Assembly: GCA_017471825.1 (NCBI GenBank)
Contig: JAFURQ010000007.1
Span: forward strand, 1-64,000
DNA length: 64,000 nucleotides
Direction: 5' to 3'
DNA from: Clostridia bacterium
GTDB lineage: Bacteria; Bacillota; Clostridia; Oscillospirales; CAG-272
Below the pieces are notes generated by a model. That model saw nothing but the letters and a program-made list of their open reading frames with translations. It did not search any database and was not told the DNA's origin. Of this stretch, positions 7,039 to 14,918 are shown piece by piece (position 1 is the stretch's first letter; each line of letters starts with the position of its first letter). The position numbers and the translations under genes were made by a program.

Positions 7039-9969
7039 TCAAGCAGACTTTTTCAACACGTAGTCCTCTGCGGACTTGCCGTAGCGGTAGAGAGCGAGCG
7101 CAAGATTGTACATTGCCGCATCTGCCGCCTCACCCTTACTGTACATGTGATATGCATACGCGTTAATGCTATAGCTTATCGTCGTATAAACCGTAGAATC
7201 GGCTCCTACGAGCTGTATGGTGTGTACCGTGTCAAAATCGGTTGCATCCATAGGCTCGAAATAGAATTGATAATATCCACCGCCAAGGCTGAAAACCCCT
7301 TCGCTTTCAGTCGTATACTCGGTGCTGTCGAATACGATTTTTCCAAAGCTTGACAAGTCGGGAATATATGCCTTGACGTATATGGAATTCATACTGTCAA
7401 AGTGAACTCCGATAGCCGAAATGTGAAGGGTCGCATCGGTATTGCCCTCAATACTCATTGCATCACTCGCCGTAGGCGCGGTGTCAAACGGAGTGAGCGT
7501 CATATCCGTTCCCGCAACGCTCTCAAGGTTGGTTCCCGTAAATTCCTGAGAATACCTACCGTAAATCAGAACGTCGTTAAGAAGCTGAATAAGTGCAGTG
7601 TCTGTGGGATACTGTGCCATAAGATCCTTGCAATTCTGCTCAACGCTGTAATTTGCCATACTGCATATAAGCTCTTCGCCAAGATAGAAATCCGCAGAAA
7701 GCATCTCGGTCATCTGGTTAGGAGCTATTCCGTCAAACACAAAGGTATAATATCCGTTAACAACGTTATACTCGGTTATAACCGTCTCAACGCCGTCAAA
7801 CGTGAACTTCATAGTAAGCGCACCCTTGGTAAGAAGCGTATCAGCCACCATTACTCCGTATCTGAAGGAAAGGTCGGTGCTCAAAACAAGTCCCACGGAT
7901 TTTATTCCCGCCTCACATTCGAAGCAATAGCCATACTCGTTTTCGACGTGGATGCCGTTTTCGCAGTCCGCCGCAAGAACGTAGGTGACGGAGTCTATCA
8001 TTGCTCTGTACGTACTCGCCACCGTTGCAACCGTTACGGTTTTGACCGTCGCGGTGTCAACCGTTATAGCGGTATATTCTCCGTTGTCGGAGAGAGTTTC
8101 AATTACGTACTGCTCGCCGTTTATGTCAACGGTGGTGGCGTTCGCCTTATACTGCGCAACCTTAATTATTACCGAGGTTACGTTGTCGGGAACGGTAAAT
8201 GAAAAGCTTCCTATAGCGGAGCCCGTTCCAAGCTTCAGCGCCGAAATTCCCGTTTTATCGTGAGAGGTGTAAACCTTCGTTGGAGCAGCATCAAACGCAA
8301 ACGTATAACCGCCGCATACAGAGGTAAACGTATCGCTTGCATCAAGGGCTGACGTGCTGTCCTTATGAGTTCCTCCCTCTCCGTTATCGCCGAATTCGAA
8401 CACCACGTGATTGCTCGGGGTTTCGGAGGCCTCCGGATCCTCGGGGTTTTCAGGCTCCGGATCTACAGGGGTCTCGGGAGTTTCTCCTTCGGCACCTTCG
8501 CCCGAGTCACCTTCCGACGAGGCCGCGATAACGTAGGTGATAGAGTCCACCATCGCTCTGTAGTTGCTCGCCACCGTTGCAAAGGTAATTGTTTTTGTAG
8601 TCGTCGTATCAATTTCAATATCGGTATATTCACCGCTGTCCGACGAAGTCGTTATAGAGTACGTCGTGCCGTTAACGCTTACCGTCGTGGTTTTTGCCTT
8701 GTACTGCGCAACCTTGATTATTACCGAGCTCACCTCATCGGGAACGGTAAACGTGAAGGTTCCCACAACGCTTGACGTTCCAAGCTTCAACGCTGATTTA
8801 CCCGTTTCATCGTAAGCATTTTTAAATACCTTCGACATATCGGTTAAGGTAAGAGTGTAGTCACCCTCAGTAAACGTGGCAGATGTTCCCGCGTCCGAGC
8901 CGTCCTTATGTCCTGCCGCGCCGTTTTCGCCAAACTCGAATACTATCTCAGCGGAAGTCACGGCATCATTCGTGCTATCCCCCGCACCCGTGTCACCGGA
9001 ATCACCGCCCGAGGTGCTCCCCGAGCCGCTTTCGCTATCGGTTGCTATGCCCATAGCCTCGCCCGACGGTGTCGTCATATCATTCGGCACCTCCTGATCA
9101 AAGAGAAGCCACGCATACTCGGGATAATCTATGAAAATATTGCGGTTGCCCTGCACATCCTCTACAACGTCGTTTCTGCCCATTTCCCAGGTATCAACCG
9201 GGTCGAGCTCACACCACTGAAGAAGCGTTTCAAGGCTCTCAAATACGCCGTTCGTGCTATCAAAAAGATCCGAGCAGGTATAGCTGCTATCCCCACCGTA
9301 TCTTACGTACATATAAAGACAAATTCTCGCAACGTCACCCTTTACGTTGTCAAGGGGCTCGTAAAGATTGGTTCCGCTGCCGTAATAACCGCCGAGCTCG
9401 CTACTGAGATTTCCGTAAACCTCGGTTTTTGTGTCAACGTTTCCGTAAATTCTGTTGTTTCTTGTGCTGTTGGTTTTGGCCTCCGACGGACGAATGTGGT
9501 GAAGGTCAGAGTATGCCGCCTCACCCTCGTCAAATCCGCCAAGGCTTTTCGGCCAAACGTGCTCTCTGTTCCAGCCATTTCCACTATTATATTCACCGTA
9601 TGTACCCTCGTACGAGGTATAAATCATAACAATGCTTCCGCTCGTGCCGCCCTGCGTATCCGTATAGGGCGCGTAATCGCGGCAGTTATCGTATGACGAC
9701 TCGTTATCGTGCGTGCTCGTCATAAGTGTCCTCAGCTTTGTGAGCAGTGCAGATGACGAAAGCGCCGAGAGCGTGTCGTAATCATATCCCCCACTATAAT
9801 ATGCCGCGGCATCCGAGCCGCTGAAGGTGTCGCACACCTCGTGTCTTGTTCCCCAGTTTGCCGCAGGCTGTGAAACCGCCGCAGAGCTGTTTACGTACAG
9901 CGCGGAAACAAGGACCATGACTATCAGCAAAACCGCCAATACGCGTCTTGCAATGCTTTTCATTTTCAA
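7039..9969 (-). CDS. secreted endonuclease I-family nuclease with repeat and C-terminal modules
   Basis: 976 residues. A signal peptide is seen at 1-31, ending SSAA. Residues 40-300 form an endonuclease I (EndA/NucM/BsnA) domain with WNREHVWPKS (133-142, catalytic His137), DLHHIRPS (155-162) and NSTRNNRIYG (167-176), a metal-dependent non-specific nuclease fold. An acidic Ser/Gly linker follows. Two roughly 140-residue repeats come next (about 340-495 and 530-660), each starting VFEFG.NG and containing 'SVIIKVAQYKA' and YRAM[VI]DS[IV]TYV, separated by a Pro/Glu linker. A C-terminal module of about 300 residues ends with an ALALYRYGKSA helix and resembles the tail of the beta-helix protein at 40770. 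No sorting motif is seen. Likely extracellular nucleic-acid scavenging. Confidence 0.88.
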   Translation of the reverse strand: MKMKSIARRVLAVLLIVMVLVSALYVNSSAAVSQPAANWGTRHEVCDTFSGSDAAAYYSGGYDYDTLSALSSSALLTKLRTLMTSTHDNESSYDNCRDYAPYTDTQGGTSGSIVMIYTSYEGTYGEYNSGNGWNREHVWPKSLGGFDEGEAAYSDLHHIRPSEAKTNSTRNNRIYGNVDTKTEVYGNLSSELGGYYGSGTNLYEPLDNVKGDVARICLYMYVRYGGDSSYTCSDLFDSTNGVFESLETLLQWCELDPVDTWEMGRNDVVEDVQGNRNIFIDYPEYAWLLFDQEVPNDMTTPSGEAMGIATDSESGSGSTSGGDSGDTGAGDSTNDAVTSAEIVFEFGENGAAGHKDGSDAGTSATFTEGDYTLTLTDMSKVFKNAYDETGKSALKLGTSSVVGTFTFTVPDEVSSVIIKVAQYKAKTTTVSVNGTTYSITTSSDSGEYTDIEIDTTTTKTITFATVASNYRAMVDSITYVIAASSEGDSGEGAEGETPETPVDPEPENPEDPEASETPSNHVVFEFGDNGEGGTHKDSTSALDASDTFTSVCGGYTFAFDAAPTKVYTSHDKTGISALKLGTGSAIGSFSFTVPDNVTSVIIKVAQYKANATTVDINGEQYVIETLSDNGEYTAITVDTATVKTVTVATVASTYRAMIDSVTYVLAADCENGIHVENEYGYCFECEAGIKSVGLVLSTDLSFRYGVMVADTLLTKGALTMKFTFDGVETVITEYNVVNGYYTFVFDGIAPNQMTEMLSADFYLGEELICSMANYSVEQNCKDLMAQYPTDTALIQLLNDVLIYGRYSQEFTGTNLESVAGTDMTLTPFDTAPTASDAMSIEGNTDATLHISAIGVHFDSMNSIYVKAYIPDLSSFGKIVFDSTEYTTESEGVFSLGGGYYQFYFEPMDATDFDTVHTIQLVGADSTVYTTISYSINAYAYHMYSKGEAADAAMYNLALALYRYGKSAEDYVLKKSA

Positions 9970-10120
9970 ATTCCTCCCCTTGTAATGTCCTTTAAAAAAG
10001 AAAAACGGAGTACCAAATCAAAAACAATAGTACACCATGCGCAAAAAATAATATATTATGCGAATATTTTAGCATTGCAAATCCGTTTTGTCAATATACA
10101 TTTTAAATATTTTATAGATA

Positions 10121-10163
10121 AATGAAAAGCAAAAGCCCAAGGTGCAAATTCAGCACCTTGGGC
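10121..10163 (-). terminator. terminator of the 218-residue protein gene
   Basis: Perfect stem GCCCAAGGTGC/GCACCTTGGGC (10135-10145 with 10153-10163), then TTTTGCTTTTC on the minus strand. Confidence 0.88.
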
Positions 10164-10168
10164 ATTGA

Positions 10169-10825
10169 TTAGTACGCGATATGTGTGTCCTCATACTCGA
10201 TTGAAAACGGTCCTACGTAATCGTCCCTTACAAGACACGGACGCCAGCCCTCGAGCGCGGCAACGGTTTCCTTGTTCCAATGAAAACGGTTGATGTTATA
10301 GCCCTGTCCAGCAAAGCGAAGTATGCACTCTCTCGCCTTGCTGTCGGTAAGCGTAAAATCAGAAAGATCTATCGCTCCGTCCTCGTCGTTGCTGATAGTC
10401 CAATGACCACCCTTAATGTCAAATCTGACCACCCTGGGCAGTCCGTTGCTTAACACCGTCTTTTTGTAAAAATCGACACGCCACCTGCCCTGCGCAACTA
10501 TGTCGGGCATATATGCGCTTGCATACTGACTGCTACCCGTAACGCTCAAGAAGTTGAAGGGAATGAACATTATGTTGCTGCCCATATAGCATCTGCCGCC
10601 AATTACCTTTGCAAACTGATCCTCAAAGCCGATAATCGGATAACCGGCAACCGAGTCAGGCAAATGGTAAATATCATTGTCGGGATTCGAGCCGAATCTC
10701 TTAAACAAACCCTTCGGCGGATTAAGCTCTCCGTCCGAATAAATCAAATCCGCAAACGCCCCGGATTTGCGAACGCCGTCCTTAATAATTGTAGCTCGAC
10801 AGTAGTAATTCTTCTTTTGTGCCAT
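10169..10825 (-). CDS. protein of unknown function, 218 residues
   Basis: I do not recognise a family. The protein is soluble, has no signal peptide or membrane segment, and is rich in aromatic residues and glycine (for example MGSNIMFIPFNF, RWRVDFYKK, GPFSIEYED), suggesting a beta-rich fold. Three cysteines are present, with no metal-binding spacing. It has a good ribosome site (GAAGGAG), a consensus-like promoter and its own terminator, which supports a real single-gene unit. It lies between the secreted nuclease and a divergent XRE regulator, whose operator region it faces. Confidence 0.65.
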   Translation of the reverse strand: MAQKKNYYCRATIIKDGVRKSGAFADLIYSDGELNPPKGLFKRFGSNPDNDIYHLPDSVAGYPIIGFEDQFAKVIGGRCYMGSNIMFIPFNFLSVTGSSQYASAYMPDIVAQGRWRVDFYKKTVLSNGLPRVVRFDIKGGHWTISNDEDGAIDLSDFTLTDSKARECILRFAGQGYNINRFHWNKETVAALEGWRPCLVRDDYVGPFSIEYEDTHIAY

Positions 10826-10868
10826 TTCTTTCTCCTTCGCAATTTGTTTTTTAGTTCAATCTGTCTTT

Positions 10869-10897
10869 ATTATACATCTGTTCAAAGAAAAAGGCAA
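10869..10897 (-). promoter_or_regulatory. promoter of the 218-residue protein gene
   Basis: Minus-strand TTGCCT (10897-10892), 17 bp, TATAAT (10874-10869), 44 bp before the ATG. Confidence 0.7.
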
Positions 10898-10972
10898 GTA
10901 CAAAAACCTATTTGCTATCATTTATTTTGATAAGCCGAAATGCGTCACCTCTTAAAATCACGTTTGCACCTG

Positions 10973-11006
10973 TATAAGTGCAATATAATTCTAACACGCA
11001 CTTATA
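10973..11006. promoter_or_regulatory. inverted repeat, candidate operator of the XRE regulator
   Basis: TATAAGTGC at 10973-10981 and GCACTTATA at 10998-11006 form a perfect 9-bp inverted repeat with 16 bp between. A TATAAT (10984-10989) lies in the spacer, so a bound repressor would block the -10. It sits 47 bp before the XRE gene start, which suggests autoregulation. Confidence 0.6.
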
Positions 11007-11052
11007 ATAATGTCAAGAGTTTTGTTCTCAAATAGGTGCGAGGTGAATAGAA

Positions 11053-11283
11053 ATGAATATTGTGATAGAAAAGAAAATAGGCAAAAATATCCGTCGGCTC
11101 CGCGAAAGAGCCAAGCTGACACAGGAGCAGGTTGCGGCAAAGCTGCAGACCAACGGATGTGACGTAACAAGAAGCGCCGTCGCTAAAATCGAGGTAGGGC
11201 AAAGACATCTATATCCGGATGAAATAATTCTGTTAAAAGAAATTCTCTGCGCAACCTACGAGGAAATTTTTGATATTAAATAA
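11053..11283 (+). CDS. XRE-family helix-turn-helix regulator (small)
   Basis: 76 residues, almost entirely one HTH_3 domain. 'IGKNIRRLRERAKLTQEQVA' is helices 1-2 and SAVAKIEVGQRHLYPDEI covers the recognition helix and following helix. There is no effector domain. The GAGGTG ribosome site supports the ATG at 11053. It likely dimerises and acts as a repressor on the inverted repeat at 10973-11006, and perhaps on the divergent 218-residue gene. Hairpin array 2 follows. Confidence 0.88.
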   Translation: MNIVIEKKIGKNIRRLRERAKLTQEQVAAKLQTNGCDVTRSAVAKIEVGQRHLYPDEIILLKEILCATYEEIFDIK

Positions 11284-11327
11284 CCTAAAACGCAGGATAA
11301 TAATCACGCCGCAGACGTGGATGGAAT

Positions 11328-11465
11328 CCGCAACTTGTTGCGGCATTGAATCAAGACCGAAGGGAAACAAGCAATACACGCTGATGCGTGATGCCATGCG
11401 CGGCAGAGCCGCAATTCCATACAATTCGCAAGCGAATTGATGCCATACCAAGCCCTTCGGTCTTG
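11328..11465. repeat. nested hairpin array (array 2)
   Basis: A perfect 13-bp inverted pair (CAAGACCGAAGGG at 11352-11364, CCCTTCGGTCTTG at 11453-11465) encloses three perfect hairpins: CACGC/GCGTG (11377-11390), GCGGC/GCCGC (11400-11412) and CAATTCGC/GCGAATTG (11422-11439). This could fold as a cloverleaf. A further hairpin CCGCAAC/GTTGCGG lies at 11328-11343 and is nearly identical to one in array 1. Spacers again carry GGAAT, ATTCC or TGCCAT. There is no coding potential. It sits between the XRE gene and the tRNA-Val terminator. Confidence 0.85.
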
Positions 11466-11467
11466 GA

Positions 11468-11505
11468 TAAAAAAATAACGGCTTCAATACGAAGCCGTTA
11501 TTTTT
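11468..11505 (-). terminator. terminator of tRNA-Val(GAC)
   Basis: Stem AAAAATAACGGCTTC with its perfect complement (11471-11485 with 11491-11505) and T-runs in both directions, immediately after the tRNA CCA end. Confidence 0.9.
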
Positions 11506-11582
11506 TGGTGGAGACAACTGGACTCGAACCAGTGACCCCTTGCATGTCAAGCAAGTACTCTAACCAACTGAGCTATGCCTCC
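11506..11582 (-). tRNA. tRNA-Val(GAC)
   Basis: A 77-nt cloverleaf on the minus strand with encoded CCA. The acceptor GGAGGCA pairs with TGTCTCC, and the anticodon stem CTTGC/GCAAG encloses TTGACAT, giving anticodon GAC. It is a single gene with its own promoter and terminator. Confidence 0.93.
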
Positions 11583-11596
11583 GAGGGTACACGGCT

Positions 11597-11625
11597 ATTA
11601 TATACTATTTTTTCTCCAATGTCAA
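11597..11625 (-). promoter_or_regulatory. SigmaA promoter of tRNA-Val(GAC)
   Basis: Minus-strand TTGACA (11625-11620), 17 bp, TATAAT (11602-11597), a perfect consensus 14 bp before the tRNA. Confidence 0.92.
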
Positions 11626-11654
11626 CAGTTTTTCCCTTAAATTTAAAAACTCTA

Positions 11655-11683
11655 TTGACATATTTTACTCTTGCCGATATAAT
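11655..11683 (+). promoter_or_regulatory. SigmaA promoter of the DUF5107 gene
   Basis: TTGACA at 11655-11660 and TATAAT at 11678-11683 with a 17-bp spacer. It is divergent from the tRNA-Val promoter 30 bp away. Confidence 0.9.
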
Positions 11684-11735
11684 TAAGGTGCTTATTTGAA
11701 ACAAATCCATCTTTATAATTTATATGGAGCCAAAA

Positions 11736-13835
11736 ATGGAATTTCGCAATGAATATCTGACAATCCCCTGCGCCGATCTCGGCGGAGAAAATCCGTTGCC
11801 CGCGTTTCGTACAAGGAAACCAAAGCTCTTCAATATTGTAGGAAAGTTTCCAAAGAGGTACGAGGAGGGCGCAGGCGTTCATATGAAGGTTCTGCCCTAC
11901 ACCGTACAGGACCGCTATAACCGCACCCTTCGCCCCACGAAGCTGAAGTGCCTGACTCTCGAAAATGAATATCTGCGCGCAAAGTTTCTTCCCGAATACG
12001 GAGGAAGACTCCATTCGCTCTATGATAAAAAGCGCGCTCAGGAGCTGCTCTTTACCAACACCGTAATTCAGCCCGCCAATCTCGCAATCCGAAACGCATG
12101 GCTCTCGGGCGGCATCGAGTGGAATATCGGCTCTATCGGTCACACCTATACCACCTGTGACAACGTCTATGCGGCGGAGCTTTCGGACGGCGAGGGAAAC
12201 ACCTTTATCAGAATTTATGAGTTCGAGCGCCTGAAAAGCATTTTCTGGCAGGCGGACTTCCATCTTCCCGAGGGCTCACCGCATCTTATGGTGCACGTAA
12301 AAATGGTCAACCCCTTCCCCGTCGATACCACAACGTATTGGTGGTCCAACATCGCCGTAACCGACAACGGCAGGACCCGTGTGTTCAATTCGGGTGAAAA
12401 TGCCGTTTGCGTCGTTGGAACAGAGATGTCCTTCGGCAAAATTCCGTACGAGCTCGAATGTATGCCCTGCGACGTTTCATATCCCTCGCGCGCGGCTCGC
12501 TCCTTTGACTTTTTCGTTCAGGAAAACTCCACAGATGAATGCACCTGGGAGGCGTCATCATACGACAACGGCACCCTCTTCTACGAGCGCTCCACACCGC
12601 CCCTTCTTTGTAAAAAGCTTTATACCTGGGGCAATCACGCAGGAGGCAGACATTGGCAGGAGTATCTTTCGGAGCCCGGTAAGGGCTATTATGCAGAGCT
12701 TCAGGCAGGCATTGCCCCCTCACAGCTACACGATAAAATCTTCCCCGCGAACACCGTTTATGAGTGGACTCAGTGCTTCGGCGGCACGGTCTGCGATACC
12801 GAGCTGGCTTACAGCGACAATTACTTTACCGCAAGAGCACACGTAGGCGAAATCATAAATTCAAGAATAAGCGCGGATGATATTCTCGCGCTTGATAAAA
12901 AGCTTGCAGAGCTTGCAAGGCTCCCCGTATCTGCCGACCAAATTCTTCACACGGGGTCGGGCTTCGGCGCAGTTGAGGCAATAAGAATGGCACGCGACGG
13001 CGACGGTGACGTTCCCGCATCAATGTGCTTCCCCGAATCTGCAATAGGCAAAAAGGAATACCCCTGGCGCCACCTCATAGAAAACGGCACCCTGCCTGAA
13101 AATGACCCGCGCCACTACACCGTAAGCTTTATGACGAGCGAAAAGTGGTTGCCTCATATAAGTGCCTCGCTCGAGCGCGAGGGCGGCAGAAGCTGGTACT
13201 CGCTTATGCACTACGGCATCGCAATATATGACGGCGCGAACCACACAAAATATGCCGCCGACGCTTACAGCGATGAGGACAACACAAGAAGATGCGAGGC
13301 GGCGGAGGCGGCTTGGCTTGAATCGGTAAGCCTCACCCCCTCGATAATCGTTTACCGCAATCTCGCCGTGCTTGAATTACAGCGCGGAAATACCGCAAAG
13401 GCGGTCGAATACTATGACAAGGCACTGGCCCTACCGGGTATAAACGATGATTTGGGCGTATATGCCGAATACCTTCTCCTGCTCGCCGAAATCGGAGAAA
13501 GCGAAAAGGGCTGGAAGATTTATTCCGAATTGCCCGAAAATCTCAAGTCGGCAGACAGAATCCGTATAGCATCGGCACTCCTTGCGGTAAAGCTCGAATA
13601 CTTCGAGCACGTTGAAAAAATACTTTCCGAGCCCTTCATAACCATACGCGAGGGAGAAGAAACCCCCACCGATATCTGGGGAGAGATGGAGACAAGGAAG
13701 CTCGCGCGCTCGCGCGGACTTGAGCCCACACCCGAGCTGCTTTCGGAGCTTACCGAGGAGATTTGGGCAACAAAAACGCCCCCTGCCGAGATAGATTTCC
13801 GTCAGTCCACCAACCGAGAGATAAAATACAGATAA
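11736..13835 (+). CDS. DUF5107 domain protein with C-terminal TPR repeats
   Basis: 699 residues from the ATG at 11736. That start is preferred over 11724 because GGAG at 11726-11729 is six bases upstream of it. Residues ~40-340 form a DUF5107 domain, an aldose-epimerase-like beta-sandwich seen in carbohydrate-related proteins ('EYGGRLHSLYDKK' and the SGGIEWNIG segment are typical). Residues ~500-640 contain TPR helices, for example NLAVLELQRGNTAKAVEYYDKAL. There is no signal peptide, so it is cytoplasmic, probably acting on or binding sugars or oligosaccharides. The catalytic role is not established for the family. Single gene with own promoter and terminator. Confidence 0.85.
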   Translation: MEFRNEYLTIPCADLGGENPLPAFRTRKPKLFNIVGKFPKRYEEGAGVHMKVLPYTVQDRYNRTLRPTKLKCLTLENEYLRAKFLPEYGGRLHSLYDKKRAQELLFTNTVIQPANLAIRNAWLSGGIEWNIGSIGHTYTTCDNVYAAELSDGEGNTFIRIYEFERLKSIFWQADFHLPEGSPHLMVHVKMVNPFPVDTTTYWWSNIAVTDNGRTRVFNSGENAVCVVGTEMSFGKIPYELECMPCDVSYPSRAARSFDFFVQENSTDECTWEASSYDNGTLFYERSTPPLLCKKLYTWGNHAGGRHWQEYLSEPGKGYYAELQAGIAPSQLHDKIFPANTVYEWTQCFGGTVCDTELAYSDNYFTARAHVGEIINSRISADDILALDKKLAELARLPVSADQILHTGSGFGAVEAIRMARDGDGDVPASMCFPESAIGKKEYPWRHLIENGTLPENDPRHYTVSFMTSEKWLPHISASLEREGGRSWYSLMHYGIAIYDGANHTKYAADAYSDEDNTRRCEAAEAAWLESVSLTPSIIVYRNLAVLELQRGNTAKAVEYYDKALALPGINDDLGVYAEYLLLLAEIGESEKGWKIYSELPENLKSADRIRIASALLAVKLEYFEHVEKILSEPFITIREGEETPTDIWGEMETRKLARSRGLEPTPELLSELTEEIWATKTPPAEIDFRQSTNREIKYR

Positions 13836-13860
13836 CTCTCAAAAGCATCTAAAATAAATA

Positions 13861-13907
13861 AAAACAAGGTCAATTTGGCTCAAAACGCCGGGTTGACCTT
13901 GTTTTTT
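13861..13907 (+). terminator. terminator of the DUF5107 gene
   Basis: Stem AAAACAAGGTCAA/TTGACCTTGTTTT (13861-13873 with 13893-13905) followed by more T. Confidence 0.85.
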
Positions 13908-13935
13908 GCAAACTTTGCTTTACTTTTTTACCAAA

Positions 13936-14010
13936 TTCTACTATTGGTAGAGCTTGTAAACCGCGAGGCTACCGCCCCTCGCGGAATCATAGAGCCCGAA
14001 AAACAGACGG
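13936..14010 (+). promoter_or_regulatory. conserved upstream element, copy 2 of 2
   Basis: Block TTCTACTATTGGTAGAGCT at 13936-13954, CTACCG at element positions 34-39, and GTAGATTGACTTT starting at 14010, 74 bases after the first base, exactly as in copy 1. Here a perfect stem, CCGCGAGG/CCTCGCGG (13961-13968 with 13977-13984), flanks the CTACCG loop. The stem sequence differs from copy 1 while pairing is kept. Confidence 0.7.
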
Positions 14011-14014
14011 TAGA

Positions 14015-14044
14015 TTGACTTTCGACGTTTTTTGCGGTTAAAAT
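14015..14044 (+). promoter_or_regulatory. SigmaA promoter of the GT8/acyltransferase operon
   Basis: TTGACT at 14015-14020, then TTAAAAT at 14038-14044 (17- or 18-bp spacer). The leader to the TTG start is about 85 nt. Confidence 0.75.
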
Positions 14045-14132
14045 TGTTTCGGCTCTCGGCGAAAGCAAAAACAAAGAGCCACCCCGCATACAGACGGGCG
14101 TTGCAGTCGAAAATAAAGAGAGGAGGGATATT

Positions 14133-14918
14133 TTGGATAAGAGAAAGATTATTTATTTTGAAGACGAGCTGAATGACGAATTTTCAACCGCAGTAATACC
14201 GCCTCGCCGCATTGACGAGACTTACGTTTACCGCAAGGATTCGCCCTTCAAGAAATTCACCCACTTCTTCTGGTACAGAATCGTTGCAACCCCAATCGCA
14301 TTCTTCTACACCAAAATAGCGCACCGCCACAAAATCGTCGGCAAATCCGCCCTGCGCAAATTTAAAAAGAGCGGCTACTTCCTCTACGGCAACCACACGC
14401 ACGCCCTCGGTGATTCGGTAATACCGAGCATGCTGACCTTGCCGAAGGATGCCTACGTCATCGTACACCCGAGCAACGTCTCCATTCCTTATATTCGCAG
14501 GGTCGCCACCTCGCTCGGCGCGCTTCCCCTGCCGGACACGCTCGGCGCGTATAAAAACTTTATAAGCGCCGTTGAGAGCCGATATAACGACGGCTGCGCC
14601 GTGGTTATTTACCCCGAGGCGCATATCTGGCCCTATTACACGAAAATAAGACCCTTCAAGGACGACTCCTTTCATTACCCCGTGAAGCTCGGCGCTCCTG
14701 TCTTCTGCTTTACCAACACCTATCAAAAAAGGCGCTTCGGCAAAAAGCCGAAAACAGTCACCTACGTCGACGGTCCCTTTTTCCCAAATAAAGAGCTCTC
14801 GCCCACTGAGCAAAGAGCCGATTTGAGAAACAGAGTATACGAGCGTATGTGTGAAAGAGCCGAAAATTCAAACGTGGTCGTAATAGAATACAAAAGAAAA
14901 GAGAAAGAAAATGGTTAA
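14133..14918 (+). CDS. PlsC-like acyltransferase, first gene of glycolipid-type operon
   Basis: 261 residues of the LPLAT/PlsC fold. Motif I reads GNHTHALGDS, with no His-x4-Asp, and motif III reads YPEAHIWPY, so both are variants. The start is TTG at 14133, supported by AGGAGGG seven bases upstream; no ATG fits. A hydrophobic stretch at ~48-60 suggests membrane association. Its end overlaps the next start by eight bases, so translation is probably coupled. With two GT8 proteins downstream, it likely takes part in making an acylated glycolipid or polymer anchor; that role is inferred from context. Confidence 0.75.
   Translation: MDKRKIIYFEDELNDEFSTAVIPPRRIDETYVYRKDSPFKKFTHFFWYRIVATPIAFFYTKIAHRHKIVGKSALRKFKKSGYFLYGNHTHALGDSVIPSMLTLPKDAYVIVHPSNVSIPYIRRVATSLGALPLPDTLGAYKNFISAVESRYNDGCAVVIYPEAHIWPYYTKIRPFKDDSFHYPVKLGAPVFCFTNTYQKRRFGKKPKTVTYVDGPFFPNKELSPTEQRADLRNRVYERMCERAENSNVVVIEYKRKEKENG

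Noticed and set aside
5075-11283. defence island
   Set aside because: Only the TIR protein suggests defence; neighbours are a nuclease with a signal peptide, an unknown protein and a small regulator. No restriction, CBASS, Thoeris or toxin-antitoxin partner is recognisable.
13936-14010. FapR operator controlling lipid genes
   Set aside because: The palindrome TCTACTATTGGTAGA does not match the known FapR consensus, and its position far upstream of the -35 box is wrong for that repressor.
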